The notes beneath the pieces are model-generated. The model saw nothing but the letters and a program-made list of their open reading frames with translations, did no database searches and had not been told where the DNA came from. Positions 1-10,780 of a stretch of 64,000 nt of DNA are shown piece by piece. The stretch lies in NCBI RefSeq assembly GCF_023091745.1, contig NC_068915.1:51084001-51148000 (forward strand), written 5' to 3'. Numbering within the stretch: position 1 is the stretch's first letter; each line of letters starts with the position of its first letter. A program made the position numbers and the translations under genes. This stretch comes from Budorcas taxicolor. Its lineage: Eukaryota; Chordata; Mammalia; Artiodactyla; Bovidae.

Positions 1-75
1 CACAGACAATACAGTCCATGGGGTCACAAAGAGTCAGACATGACTGAAAGACTTTCACTCTCACTTCCACTTTCA
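1..75 (+). mobile_element. 3' end of a Bov-tA/BovA SINE, cut by the window edge
   Basis: The stretch carries the BovA tail signature (ACAGTCCATGGGGTCACAAA, then a GAGTCAGACATGACTGA-type segment) and a TTTCACT-rich end. Only the tail is present because the window starts inside the element, so the subfamily cannot be decided. Confidence 0.85.
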
Positions 76-120
76 AGTGTAACTTTATCAGCATGTGTAT
101 AATGTCAGCCATTGTGACAT

Positions 121-304
121 GTGGCTTCTCAGGTGACTCAGGTAAAGACTCCACCTTCCAAGCAGAAGCTGAGTGTTCAGTCCTTGAATCAGGAAGATCC
201 CCTGGAGAGGAAAATGACAACCCTCTCCAGTGCTCTTGCTTGGGAAATCCCTTGGACAGAGGAGCCTGGGATTGCAAAGAGTCATACACAACTAAATAGC
301 AACA
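121..304 (+). mobile_element. Bov-tA-type SINE, diverged
   Basis: The tRNA-like head (GGCTTCTCAGGTGACTCAGG) is followed by the BovA body (GGAAGATCCCCTGGAGAGGA, CTTGGACAGAGGAGCCTGGG) and the GCAAAGAGTCATACACAACT tail. The segment between GAGCCTGGG and the tail is shorter than in the other copies here, so part of the body (the GGGCTACAGTCCATGG stretch) is deleted. No clear target-site duplication is visible. It is older than most SINEs in the window. Confidence 0.85.
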
Positions 305-457
305 ATATCTGTTTATCTGTCTCTCTAGCAAGATCATCTACCTCATCTATCCATATCTTATGTCCCAAGATTAAAGATTTCAGAAATTAAATTATTTACC
401 CTCTCTTAAATCCCCCACAGGAATGCTCATTGAAATGTAAACATAGTCAGTTATATT

Positions 458-905
458 AGTCAGAATTCTTCAAAGAAATGGAACCAGTAGGATATATACA
501 GATGAATACAAAGAAATTTATTATAAGAGACTGAGCCACATAATTATGGAGGCTGAGAATTCCCACACCTAGCTGTCTGCAAGCTGGGTGCCTAGGAAGC
601 CAGTGGTATAGTGACAGTACAAACCCAAAGCTCCAGGAATCAGGAGGACTGATCTTCAAGGGCAGGAGAAGATGGATGTTCCAACTCAAGCAAAATAGAG
701 CAAATTTACTCTTTTTTTGTTCTGGTGAGCCCTCAACAAACTATATGTGGCTCACTAACATTGGTAAGGTCAATATTGTTTACTCAATCTACCTTTTCAA
801 ATGCTCATCTTTTCTAGAAATGCTCTCACAGACACACCTATAAAAGATTTTTACTAGCTACCTGAGTATCAATCAGACCAGTTATGTTGACACACAAAAT
901 AAATC
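458..905 (-). mobile_element. MLT2-like ERVL solo LTR
   Basis: Read on the minus strand the element starts near TGATGATTTATTTTGTGTGT and ends with the AGAATTCTGACTAATA-type terminus seen in MLT2 LTRs (TG...CA ends). Internal landmarks include the TTTATTATAAG polyadenylation-side block and the GGAGGCTGAGAATTCCCAC block. No internal retroviral sequence flanks it, so it looks like a solo LTR. A second copy of the family lies in the opposite orientation near 13,119. The family name is from memory of the consensus. Confidence 0.6.
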
Positions 906-1694
906 ATCACAGCAACACTCCATAAATGCTTGTTGAAAGACATGCTACTCCGACTCCCAGTTCACATCTTCAGCCAGTTATGTAATTTATTTTTAAAGTT
1001 CATCTGACCCTAGGGTCTTTGAACTATTGTCCCCAGGAAATGTACAGGCAATGGTCTCTAAGAATATTAGCAAGGCCAAATCTCAGAAGTGAAGACTTCA
1101 TTATCTCCCCAACTTAGAATCTTCGGGTTAGACATCCTATAACTCATTAAGCAGAGTATGTCTGCTGCTCCTCCCTGTTACTGTCATCCCATTTCTAGGT
1201 TTCGTTGTTGGTTGTTCAGTTTTGCAGCTTTGCTACTTTTCAATAGAGGGCTTTGCCTTCTGTGGTTTGTGTCCTTAGCTGAGTATAATTACAGACTCTC
1301 CCACACATTCTTTCATCATGTCTTCTGATATATCTCTAACATAAGTTGTTAAAGAAAGTAGGAGGTGAGTGGGTGAGTTCTTAATGAATATCATCTGTAG
1401 CCCTATACGTTCCAGAATAACATGCAAAAAAAAAAAAAAAAAAAAGACAGATCTTTCGAGCAGCCAAATATTTAACAAAATAGCAACCTGTACTATGATA
1501 AGCCACTCTTCACCCAGGAAGCAGGAGAAAAATGTTTTGCTTGTACATTTTCTTCCTTTGATCAACTCTTCCACTTTTACAGTTCTGTAACACAGTAGCC
1601 AAAACAATGAAACACATATATATATATCTTTCTTCATGAGACTCTAAATTCCCAAACACAGAAACTTTAAAATTTTTATTCCTATCATTTAGAT
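906..1694. other. Single-copy-looking DNA with an A20 tract
   Basis: I recognise no gene or repeat family here. A run of about 20 A bases lies at 1426-1445 and could be the tail of a very old element, but nothing identifiable precedes it. A short (TA)n run lies near 1617-1626. Confidence 0.5.
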
Positions 1695-1912
1695 CAGGAG
1701 TCCAGAGTAAAATCTTATGTGGCTAATTTGGCCTGTCACTTGTTTTTATCAGTAAAGGTTCATTGGCACAAACCACAGCTTCTCATTTATGTTTGCCTTT
1801 GATTTCTTCTTGAACTGCAATGGCAGAAGTGAGTAGTTGTGACAGAGACCATGTAGCCTTTAAATCTTAATATATTTACTTTTTTGCCTTTACAGAGAAA
1901 GCTTGCCGACCT
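1695..1912. mobile_element. hAT-Charlie-like non-autonomous DNA transposon (MER type)
   Basis: The stretch resembles the short MER elements that contain TGGCCTGTCACTTGTTTTTAT, TTCATTGGCACAAACCACAG, GTGACAGAGACCATGTAGCC and end in AAAGCTTGCCGACC. The left terminal repeat is eroded. The superfamily is an inference from sequence memory; the exact family is not assigned. Confidence 0.5.
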
Positions 1913-2319
1913 AGATTCAATTTTCAAAAAATTTGTTGCATAAGTGAATTAGTGCAGATTATCATTATATTGATGTAATTCTTGACTATAAATAAAAATA
2001 CTGCCAGTTAAAATTGCATGTTTTCTTAAAATGAGTCAAGAAATAATTAGCAATTTATCTACAGAGAATATAAGATGAAATACTTTACTCGATTTAATCA
2101 GCTTACCAAATTGACTGGCTATCATATTTTTTGCCTATTTGTGGGTTGTTTTGGAAACCAAAATTTCTGACAGTTTTAATTACCTTAACAAATTGTGATT
2201 CTTTTTTGTATCATATGGACTAAGTGTTACTGAAATGTGTTATTAAGGCTATTAGTTTCATAAAAAATATTAATAATTTCTTGGCATACAAACCACGTAA
2301 TCAAGTGAGATAAAAGGTT
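1913..2319. other. AT-rich DNA, nothing recognised
   Basis: No open frame, RNA gene or known repeat is apparent in this AT-rich stretch. Confidence 0.5.
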
Positions 2320-3145
2320 ATTTTTTAATATAGATTTTATTTTATTTTTTTACATCAATTTTAGGTTCACAGCAAAATTGAGTAGAGGGTACAGAGATTT
2401 CCCATGTACCTCCTACCCCCACATAGCACCACCTCTTCCACTCTCAACATCTCCCTCATTCCCTGGTGGTATATTTGTTACAACAGATGAACCTACAATG
2501 ACATATCACCCAAAGTCCGTAGGTAACAATTGGGGCTCACTCTTGGTGTTGCATATTCTGTAGGTTTTGATAAATGTATAATGACATATGTCTACCATTA
2601 TTGTTCATACAGAGTAGTGTCACTGCCCTAAAAAGTCCTCTGTCTTCTCTTTATCCCATCATTCCCCCTAACTCTTGGAAACCACTGTGTTTCTTTCTTT
2701 TTTTTTTTTTAACTGTCTTAATAGCTTTGTCTTTTACAGAATGTTATACAGTTGAAATCATACAGTATGTAGCCTTTTCATATTGGCTTCTTCCACTTAG
2801 TAATATACACTTTTGACTCCATATCTTTTTATAATTTGATAGCTCATTTCTTTTCAGCCCTTTGAAACATGTTTTGTTGTCTGGATGTACCATGGTATAT
2901 TTATCCATTCACCTACTGAATGATATCTTGGTTGCTTCCAAGTTTTGGCACTCCATGAATAAAGCTGCTATAAACATGCATGTGCAGGTTTTTGTGTGGA
3001 CATAAGTTTTCAATTCATTTGGACAAATGTCAAGAAAAGTGATTGTGGATTGTATGGTAAAACTATGTTTAGTTTTATAAGAAACTGCCAAATAGTCTGT
3101 CAAAATGACTGTACCACTTTGCATTTCCACCAGTAATGAATACTA
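2320..3145 (-). mobile_element. Old L1 (L1M-type) 3' end
   Basis: The plus strand reads as antisense L1: GAATAAAGCTGCTATAAACA, GTTTTTGTGTGGACATAAGT and CATTTCCACCAGTAATGAA are antisense forms of the end of ORF2 and the 3' untranslated region. The element is 5'-truncated at about 3145 and its 3' end lies near 2320. It is heavily diverged, has no intact frame, and has a T-rich run at 2697-2711. Confidence 0.7.
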
Positions 3146-3158
3146 GTTCAGCATTTGG

Positions 3159-3211
3159 TGAACTATCAGTTCAAATCTAGTTCAAACTATCTAGTTTGAA
3201 CTATCAGTTCA
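3159..3211. repeat. 38-bp spaced direct repeat enclosing a perfect 11-bp-arm palindrome
   Basis: TGAACTATCAGTTCA occurs at 3159-3173 and again at 3197-3211. Between and overlapping them, AGTTCAAACTA (3179-3189) and TAGTTTGAACT (3192-3202) form a perfect inverted repeat with a 2-base spacer. The block sits immediately beyond the truncated 5' end of the old L1. Confidence 0.85.
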
Positions 3212-3420
3212 TACATTCAGTGTTTGAGATGTTCATCATTATAATAGGTGTGGTTTTGTTTTTTAAAAATATTTTGAAATGCTTTCAAAAATTTAAAAAT
3301 AAATTCTGAATATTTGGGGTGTGGTAGAACATATTTCTTAAAATAAATTAATCATTAAAATGTATTGTTGTAGAATAGTTTATAAAATGAATGTTCTAGG
3401 CAACTGCTGATAGCCTTTTT

Positions 3421-3480
3421 GTGTTTCAGTGCCTAGCATCTTGCCTGGCTCATATCTGTGAATATTTGTTGAACAAATGA
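3421..3480 (+). mobile_element. L2 LINE 3' tail fragment
   Basis: CAGTGCCTAGCATCTTGCCT, GGCTCATATC and ATATTTGTTGAACAAATGAA match the well-known L2 3' end (CAGTGCCTGGCACATAGTA then AATATTTGTTGAATGAATGA). It is short and diverged, as expected for an ancient mammalian repeat. Confidence 0.55.
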
Positions 3481-4283
3481 ACCTGAATTGGAACTCAAGG
3501 ATCTGGACTGGCTGATGTTTAAATGAATCCAGATATGGTGGGATAATCTTCGGCCTGCTTGCTGAAAAGGAAGCCAGCACTCACATGCAAGCAATTCCCA
3601 AGGCTTAAGCTGAAGCTGTTATACAAATTTCTATTTTTAAAAAAAGGTCAATTAAATGGTTAATTGTAACATTAAAATAGAAATAGAAATATGAGATGAA
3701 TTGATTGTTTTATTTTTGAGAGCTTAACAAGTTGACCAATAATTCATAATAGTGCAGTTTTCCTTGGCAGTCAGTAAGTTGCTGATGGCAGTTTTCTTTG
3801 TCAGAACTATTATCAAACTGTGCTATTAAGTGAGATTTATTTGGTGAGATCTCAGTGGATCTGTAACAGACAAGCACAGTCCAAGCTGTTGTCTATAATA
3901 CAGGAATTTGGAGAGAATTTTCTTTATCCTCTTCGTGTAAGCCACAGTTTATCATATTTTGAATATGATCTAGGTAAGCCTTCCCAAATGCATCTCATAA
4001 AATGACATATTTAAGTTAGCTTTTTATTTGAAAAGTTTTATATAACTTTGTACTTGGCTTCATATATTCATTTAATATGGGACTTTTGTTGTCTTAAGCA
4101 CTTCCTCCAGTTCTTATTCTAAATAGCAAATTTATGTTATTCCATTTTGCAAATGGGAAGGCTAAATTCTGCAGCAGGTTTCAATGCTATTTTAACACTA
4201 AGATTATAAATAGAGTGGTATGTAAGTCTTGGTAATGTTCATCTACCTTCTAAGCTAGATTTGTGTTTAATTTTATGTTTTTC

Positions 4284-4285
<2 letters not shown>
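3481..4285. other. AT-rich DNA, nothing recognised
   Basis: No gene or repeat family is recognised between the L2 tail and the TA microsatellite. Confidence 0.5.

Positions 4286-4333
<48 letters not shown>
4286..4333. repeat. (TA)n microsatellite
   Basis: An uninterrupted TA run of about 24 units. Such tracts are self-complementary, can extrude a cruciform and are usually length-polymorphic. Confidence 0.97.
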
Positions 4334-4336
<3 letters not shown>

Positions 4337-4458
4337 ACTCTAGGGCAGCAAACATGTTATAATTACTTTCCCTATCACTGTCAGTGTTCAAAAAATCGGA
4401 AATGATTTACCTTTTGTTGTTTCTTGGTCGACTTGTTAAGAGAGTTGTGGAAGTACTT

Positions 4459-4812
4459 ACAGTTGTCCCTTGGTAACTGTGGGGAATTGATTCCAGGATT
4501 TCAGTGGATATAAAAATTCTTGGCTGCTCAAGTCCATCATATAAAATGATGTAGTATTAATATTTGCATATAACCCATACACATTCTCTACAAACTTTAA
4601 GTCATCTCTAGCTTACTTATAATACTTAATGCAATGTAAAGGCTATGTAAATAGTTGTAAATACAATGTAAATGCTATGTAAATAGTTGCTGGTATGTGG
4701 CAAATTCGGTTTTTTTTTTGGAACTTTCTGAAATTTTGTTTTTTTTTTTTCTGATCCTTGGTTGGTGGAATCTTCAAATGTGGAATCCTCAGATATAGAA
4801 GGCCAACTATAT
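4459..4812 (-). mobile_element. Tigger-like (TcMar) non-autonomous DNA transposon
   Basis: The ends are inverted relative to each other: CAGTTGTCCCTTGGTAACTG at the left and AGATATAGAAGGCCAACT at the right. The interior (TTGATTCCAGGATTTCAGTG, GGCTATGTAAATAGTTG, GCATATAACC) matches short Tigger-derived elements. There is a local duplication, with GGCTATGTAAATAGTTG near 4642 echoed by TGCTATGTAAATAGTTG near 4672. It has no coding capacity. The strand is nominal. Confidence 0.65.
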
Positions 4813-6012
4813 CTCTACTTTGAAAAACTTTACAAGTACACCAAGCATGATAAAGAAAAGTAAACTTCTCAAATTTTACAACTGCTGCTGGAATATAAGT
4901 TTTGATGGATATAATTTTAATTCTAATAATTCTTTTCACATAATACAAAATATTAAGACATAATTTTCAAAAGGTGTTTTTTTTTTATTAGGGAAAAATT
5001 CTGATTATGTACACAGAGGCTATAAAATGTGTTAGAATTCTTAAACACAAAATATATAGTGATATAAATTAGAGTTTAAAAATACTTCTACAAACAAATT
5101 TTAGTAGAAGTGATTTGCAGATAACCTTTTTAGAATATTTGGTTGATTTTCTCAAGGGGACAATGATATGAGTAATTGTTCTGGATTGAACTAGTCCCAA
5201 AGGCTTATACACAACATAATAAATAACACATTGCCTGGAGAACTCTGTCTGGGGATAAAGCTCAGGAAGAAGTAAGCTTATTGGTGAGGGGTTTTGTGTG
5301 CTATGATAAAATGTGAGAAATGGACTCTGGAAAATGGGAATCACTAAAGACTGTCTGGAGAACTGAACTAGTTTGACTTGAGTTTTAAAAATATGTCTGT
5401 TTGGAGAGTGTGGCATGTAGGTTAAGTCTAGATTTAGAGATGACAAATTAGGAATCTATTACAAAGTTCCAGAAATCTTATGAGAACCTAAAAGCTATCA
5501 TAAATCAAGGTACAGATAATGCTGAGGGAATTTCCAAATGTTTAGTGAGGAAACAAAAATAAAAAGCAATAGGAAAGGAAGAATAGTTTCAAAAAAAGAA
5601 GGTAGTGGGAGAATGTGAATAATCAAAGAACCTGGACTGTAGGTAGCCAAAACAGGAAAATGGATATGGGAAGGAAAACTGAGGCAGCACACATCTGTCA
5701 GGTCCACTAAAGAAGGTTGCAGGGAAGACACTGAATCAAGACATTCTCTGATATATTTTCTGATGCATGGACTTAATTGAAAAATAAAATTGAGACACAC
5801 CTTGATAATAGATTCATAGATGAATTGATTGTGTACTTTCATTGGCAACTGTTTACTCACTGGCTCAGCTAATGTTAGTTTTACATTCTCTAATGTCAGG
5901 CTAACTGGGACCCTAAGCCTACTATATCTACAACATATTTAATAATAATTTATATGGAGCATTCTGTTGTTTTGATGCCTAGTAATGGTATAAAACCAAA
6001 CAGTAATGATTA
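4813..6012. other. No gene recognised; two chance-like minus-strand open frames
   Basis: Two minus-strand frames of about 120-125 codons (5069-5446 and 5498-5860) are open, but their translations show no motif I know and no neighbouring exon structure. Frames of this size are expected by chance in a window this long. Confidence 0.5.
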
Positions 6013-7270
6013 TTGTTAGTTGTTGTTCAGTTGCTAAGTTGTGTCTGACTCTTTGCTGCCACATGGACTGCAGCATGCTAGGCTTCCTGGTCTTCACTGT
6101 CTTTCTGAATTCTGCTCAAATTCATGTCTTTGAGTCAGTGATGCTATCTAACTGTCTCATCCTCTACCATCCTCTTCTCCTTTTGCATTCAATCATTTCC
6201 AGCATCAGGGTCTTTTCCAGTGAGTCAGCTCTTTGTATCAGGTGGCCTAAGTATTGGAGCTTCAGCTTCAGCATCAGCCCTTCCCATGAATATTTAGGGT
6301 TGATTTCCTTTAGGACTGACTGGTTTATCTCCTTGCAGTCCAAGGGACTCTCGAGTCTTCTCCAGCAACACAATTTGAAATCATCGATTCTTCTGTGCTC
6401 AGCCTTCTTTATGTGCCTCTCATATCCTTTCATGACAACTGGAAAAACTATAGGCTCAACTATATGAATTTTTGTAGACAAAGTTATATCTTTGCTTTTT
6501 AAAACACTGTCTAGGTTTGTCACGGTTTTTCGTCCAAGGAGCAAGTACCTTTTAATTTCATGGATGCAGTCATGTTCCACAGTGATTTTGGAGCCCAAGA
6601 AAATAAAATCTGTCAATGTTTTGAATTTTTCCCTTGTGTTTGCTATGAAGTGATGGGACTGGATGCCATGACCCTTTAGTAAGTCACCTTTTTCACTCTT
6701 CTCTTTCACACTCATCAAGAAGCTCTTTACTTCCTCTTCACTTTCTGCCATTAGAGTGGTATCATCTGCATATCTGAGACTGTTGCTATTTCTCTCAGCA
6801 ATCTTTATTCCAACTTTATTTATTTATTTATTCCAGTGAGTTATCCAGTCAAGCATTTTGCATGATGTGCTCTGCATATAAGTTAAATAATCAGGGTGAC
6901 AATATACAGCCTTGTCCTACTGTTTTCCCAATTTTGAACCAGTCATTTGTTCCATGTAAGATTTTAACTGCTGTTTCTTGACCTGTGTACAGATTTATCA
7001 GGAGACAGGTGAGGTGGTCTGGTTTCCCATCTTTTTAAGAACTTTCCACAGCTTGTTGTGATCCACACAGTCGAAGGCTTTTGGGTAGTCAATGAAGGAA
7101 AAGTTGATGTTTTATTGGAATTCTCTTATTTTACCTATGATCCAATGAAATTTGGCAATTTGATCTCTGGTTCCTCTGCCTTTTTCTAAATCTAGGTTGT
7201 ACTTCTGAAAATTCTTGGTTCATGTATTGCTGAAGCTTACATTGAAGGATATTGAGTATAACCTTATTAT

Positions 7271-7471
7271 AGTGAAGTCACTCAGTCATGTCCAACTCTT
7301 TGCAACCCCATGGACTGTAGCATACCAGGTTCCTCCGTCCATGGGATTTTCCAGGCAATAGTCCTGGAGTGGCTTGCCATTTCCTTCTCCAGGGGATCTT
7401 CCCAACCCAGGGATCGAATCTGGGTCTCCCTCATTGTAGACAGACACTTTACTGTCTGAGCCACCAGGGAA
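7271..7471 (-). mobile_element. Bov-tA SINE inserted in BovB
   Basis: The plus strand reads GTGAAGTCACTCAGTCATGT through TGAGCCACCAGGGAA, the antisense of a complete Bov-tA (BovA tail first, tRNA-Glu-like head last). BovB sequence continues on both sides, so the SINE is younger than its host. I could not define a clean target-site duplication. Confidence 0.9.
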
Positions 7472-8561
7472 CTACCTAATTAGCATGCAATTATTTGGTA
7501 GTTTGAACATTCTCTGGCACAGTGCTTCTTTGGCATTGGAATGAAAACTCAACTTTTCCAATCTTGTGACCACTGTTGAGTTTTCCAAATTTGTGTACAT
7601 ATTGAATGCAATATTTTAATAGGATCATCTTTTAGGATTTTAAGTAGCTCAGCTGGAATTCTATCACCTCCATTAGCTTGTTTCATCATAATGCTTCCTA
7701 AGGCCCACTTGACTTCACGCTCCGAGGTGTCTGGCTCTAGATAAGTAACCACAGCATCATAGTTATCCTGGTCATTAAGGTCTTTTTTGTATAGTTCTTC
7801 TGTTTATCCTTGCGACCTCTTAATCTCTTCTGCCTCTGTTAGGTATTTACTCTTTCTGTCCTTTATAGTGCCCATCCTTGCATTAATATGCCATTGATAC
7901 CTCCAATTTTCTTGAAGAAATCTCTGGTCTTTCCCATTCTATTGTTTTGATCTACTTCTTTGTATTTTCACTGAAAAAGGCCTTCTTATCTCTCATTACT
8001 ATTCTCTGGAACTGTGAATTCTGTTGAATATGATTTCCCATTCTTCCTTATTTTCCTTCTCTTCTTTCCTCAGCTATTTGTGAAGCCTCTTTGACAACCA
8101 GACAAATTTGCCTTCTTGAATTTTTTTTTTTTTCCCTTTGGGATGGTTTTAGTTACTGCTTCCTGTACAATGTATGAAATCCATAGTTGCTCAGGCACTC
8201 TGTCTCCTAGATTTAATCCCTTGAATCTATTGTTCACCTCCACTGTATAATCATATGGGATTTGATTTAGGTCATACCTAAATGGCCTATTGGTTTTCCC
8301 TGCATTCTACAGCCTGAATTTTGCTATAAGGTACTGATGATCTGAGCTACAGTCAGCTTTAGGTTTTATTTTTGCTGACTGTATAGAGCTTCTCCATCTT
8401 CGACTACAAAGAATATAATCAGTCTGATTCTAGTATTGACCATCTTGTGATGCCCATGTGTAGAGTTGTCTCTTGTGGTGGTGGAAAAGGGTGTTTGTTA
8501 TGACCAGTATTTTCTCTTGAGAAGACTTAGCCTTTTCCCATCCTCATTTTGTACTCCTAGG

Positions 8562-9429
8562 TCAAGTACAGTTCAGTTCAGTTCAGTCGCTCAGTTATGT
8601 CCGACTCTTTGCGACCCCAGGAATCGCAGCACACCAGGCCTCCCTGTCCATCACCAACTACCAGAGTTCACTCTAACCCATGTCCATTGAGTAGGTGATG
8701 CCTTCCAGCCATCTCATCCTCTTGTCATCCTCTTCTCCTCCTGCCCCCAATTCCTTCCAGCATCAGGGTCTTTTCCAGTGAGTCAATTCTTCCCAAGAGG
8801 TGGCCAAAGTATTGGAGTTTCAGCCTCAGCATCAGTCCTTCCAGTGAACACCCAGGACTGATCTGCTTTAAGATGGACTGGTTGGATCTCCTTACAGTCC
8901 AAGGGACTTTCAAGAGTCTTCTCGAACACCACAGTTCAAAAGCATTAATTCTTCGGCGCTCAGCTTTCTTCACAGTCCAACTCTCACATCCATACATGAC
9001 CACTGGGAAACCATAGCCTTGACTAGACCGACCTTTTATGGCAAAGTAATATCTCTGCTTTTCAATATACTATCTAGGTGGGTCATAACTTTTCTTCCAA
9101 GGAGTAAGCATCTTTTAATTTCATGGCTGCAGTCACCATTTGCAGTGATTTTGGAGCCCCCAAAAATAAAGTCTGACATTGTTTCCACTGTTTCCCCATC
9201 TATTTGCCAGGATGTGATGGGACCAGATGCCATGATCTTCGTTTTCTGAATGTTGAGCTTTAAGCCAGCTTTTTCACTCTCCTCTTTCACTTTCATCAAG
9301 AAGTCTTTTTAGTTCCTCTTCACTTTCTGCCATAAACGTGGTGTCATCTTCATATCTGAGGTTATTGATATTGCTCCCAGCAATCTTGATTCCAGCTTGT
9401 GCTTCTTCCAGCCTAGCGTTTCCCATGAT
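8562..9429 (-). mobile_element. 5'-truncated BovB nested inside the older BovB
   Basis: An antisense BovB 3' end (GTTCAGTTCAGTTCAGTCGC) begins just after 8561 in mid-body of the host BovB, runs through the C-terminal RT region and breaks off at CCCATGATGTACTC. GTACTCCTAGG is present at 8551-8561 and at 9430-9440, a probable 11-bp target-site duplication; part of it also resembles the BovB body, so its exact limits are uncertain. Open pieces are 8725-9003 and 9036-9299. It is better preserved than its host. Confidence 0.92.
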
Positions 9430-10240
9430 GTACTCCTAGGCTAAACTTGCCTACTATTCCAGGCATCTCTTGAATTCTTATTTTTTCATTCCATTTCCCT
9501 ATGATGAAGACAACATCTTTTTTGGTGTTGGTTCTAGAAAGTCTTGTAGGTCTTCATAGAACTGGTCAACTTCAGCTTCTTCTGTATCAGTGATTGGGGC
9601 ATAGACTTGGATTACTGTGACATTGGATATTTTGCCTTGGAAGTGAACCAAGATCATTCTGTTGTTTTTGAGACTGCATCCAAGTACTTCATTTCAGACT
9701 CTTTTGTTGACTGAGCACTACTCCATTTCTTTTAAGGGATGCTTGTGCACAGTAGTGGATATAATGGTCATCTAAATAAATTTCACTCATTTACATCCAT
9801 TTTAATTCATCGATTCTTAAAAATGTCGATGTTCACTCTTGCCATCTCCTGCTTGGCCACATCCGGTTTGTCCATTCGTGGTCCTAACATTCCAGGTTCC
9901 TAAGCAGTATTGTTCTTATAGCATCAGACTTTACTTTCACCACTAGACACGTCCACAACTGAGGGTCATTTCCCGCTTTGGCCCAATGACTTCATTCTTT
10001 CTGTAGATGTTAGTAATTGTTTCCCTTTTCCCCAGTAGCATGCTGGACACCTACCCACCTAAGGGGATCTCATCTACCAGTGTCATATCTTTTTGTTGTT
10101 TCATCATGTTCATGTTCATGGGGTTCTCATAGCAAGAATACTGGAGTGGTTTGCCATTTCCTCCTCCCTTGGACCATGTTTTAGCAACATGGATTAACAT
10201 ATCTCTTGTAGGGTAGCATGCAATTTTTTAAAATACTACT

Positions 10241-10780
10241 TCACATTTTTTCTCTGGGCTTTCCTAAATTAAAAAAGTCCCTCCTCATTTTATTTAGCCC
10301 CCAAACTCTCCAATTTCTGAATAAGATAAACTGTTTCTTTGCTTCCATGTTTCCTTTGCAGAGGAAATGACTCCAGAAGGTAGGTGATACCTTCAGAACT
10401 CCACAAGCTCTCTGAGTGAAAAAGGCAACCCTGAGATCTCCTTGGTTTATGTGACTCCAGCCTTCCATTACCCTCCAAACCTCCAATATAGATATAGAAG
10501 TCAGAAAGTGAGGAGTGGCAAAGTTCTGGGTATTAGAAGCATCATTAACCACTAACAGGTGGAGGGCAGGGAATCAGGGATTTTCATGTTTCTGCCAAGA
10601 CTTAGAGATCTTCTCCCTGACTCGTTGACTCTTGCTATAATCTGACTTGAATCCACTAGGATTAATCCAAACATGCCATTTATCCCCATGTATTTTAGTA
10701 ACTCCTATAAGCCCAGGATCTGAGGTTATCTGTTTCTCATTACTTGGACATGTAGGCCTTAGTAATTTTCTTAATTCCAT
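10241..10780 (-). other. Minus-strand frame open for about 180 codons but for one TGA; identity unknown
   Basis: One reading frame runs from an ATG at 10780 to 10241 with a single internal stop at 10574-10576. The two parts are 68 codons (ending ISKSWQKHENP) and 103 codons (starting MVNDASNTQNF). I do not recognise either product. A lysine- and arginine-rich stretch (SKSQRVREKISKSWQK) lies just before the stop. The block begins about 60 bp beyond the 5' end of a BovB. It could be a decayed coding exon, a retroviral or processed-gene remnant, or chance. Confidence 0.25.

Larger units (their letters stand above)
6013..10180 (-). mobile_element. Near-full-length BovB (RTE) LINE, interrupted by a SINE and a second BovB
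   Basis: The plus strand starts with the antisense BovB 3' end (GTTCAGTTGCTAAGTTGTGT) and runs through antisense reverse transcriptase, the linker and the apurinic-type endonuclease domain to the 5' region near 10,180 (TTCATGGGGTTCTCATAGCA). Its body is 6013-7270, 7472-8561 and 9441-10180, about 3.1 kb, close to a full BovB. Coding sequence survives only in pieces, for example 6164-6751 (195 codons, frame drifting out of the RT core into the C-terminal GCWRRL-type region) and 7549-7752 (IPAELLKILKDDP, RT fingers). Many stops and frameshifts make it a pseudogene. Its divergence and the two insertions in it mark it as one of the older BovB copies here. Confidence 0.92.

Noticed and set aside
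5069..5860. Two minus-strand frames of 120-125 codons as possible genes
   Set aside because: No motif, no exon context and ordinary AT-rich composition; frames this long are expected by chance.
10362..10379. An 18-bp candidate microexon: TTTCCTTTGCAG before it and AAG/GTAGGT after it
   Set aside because: The splice-like signals are good, but one frame contains TGA, no neighbouring exon is visible, and such motifs occur by chance in long DNA.
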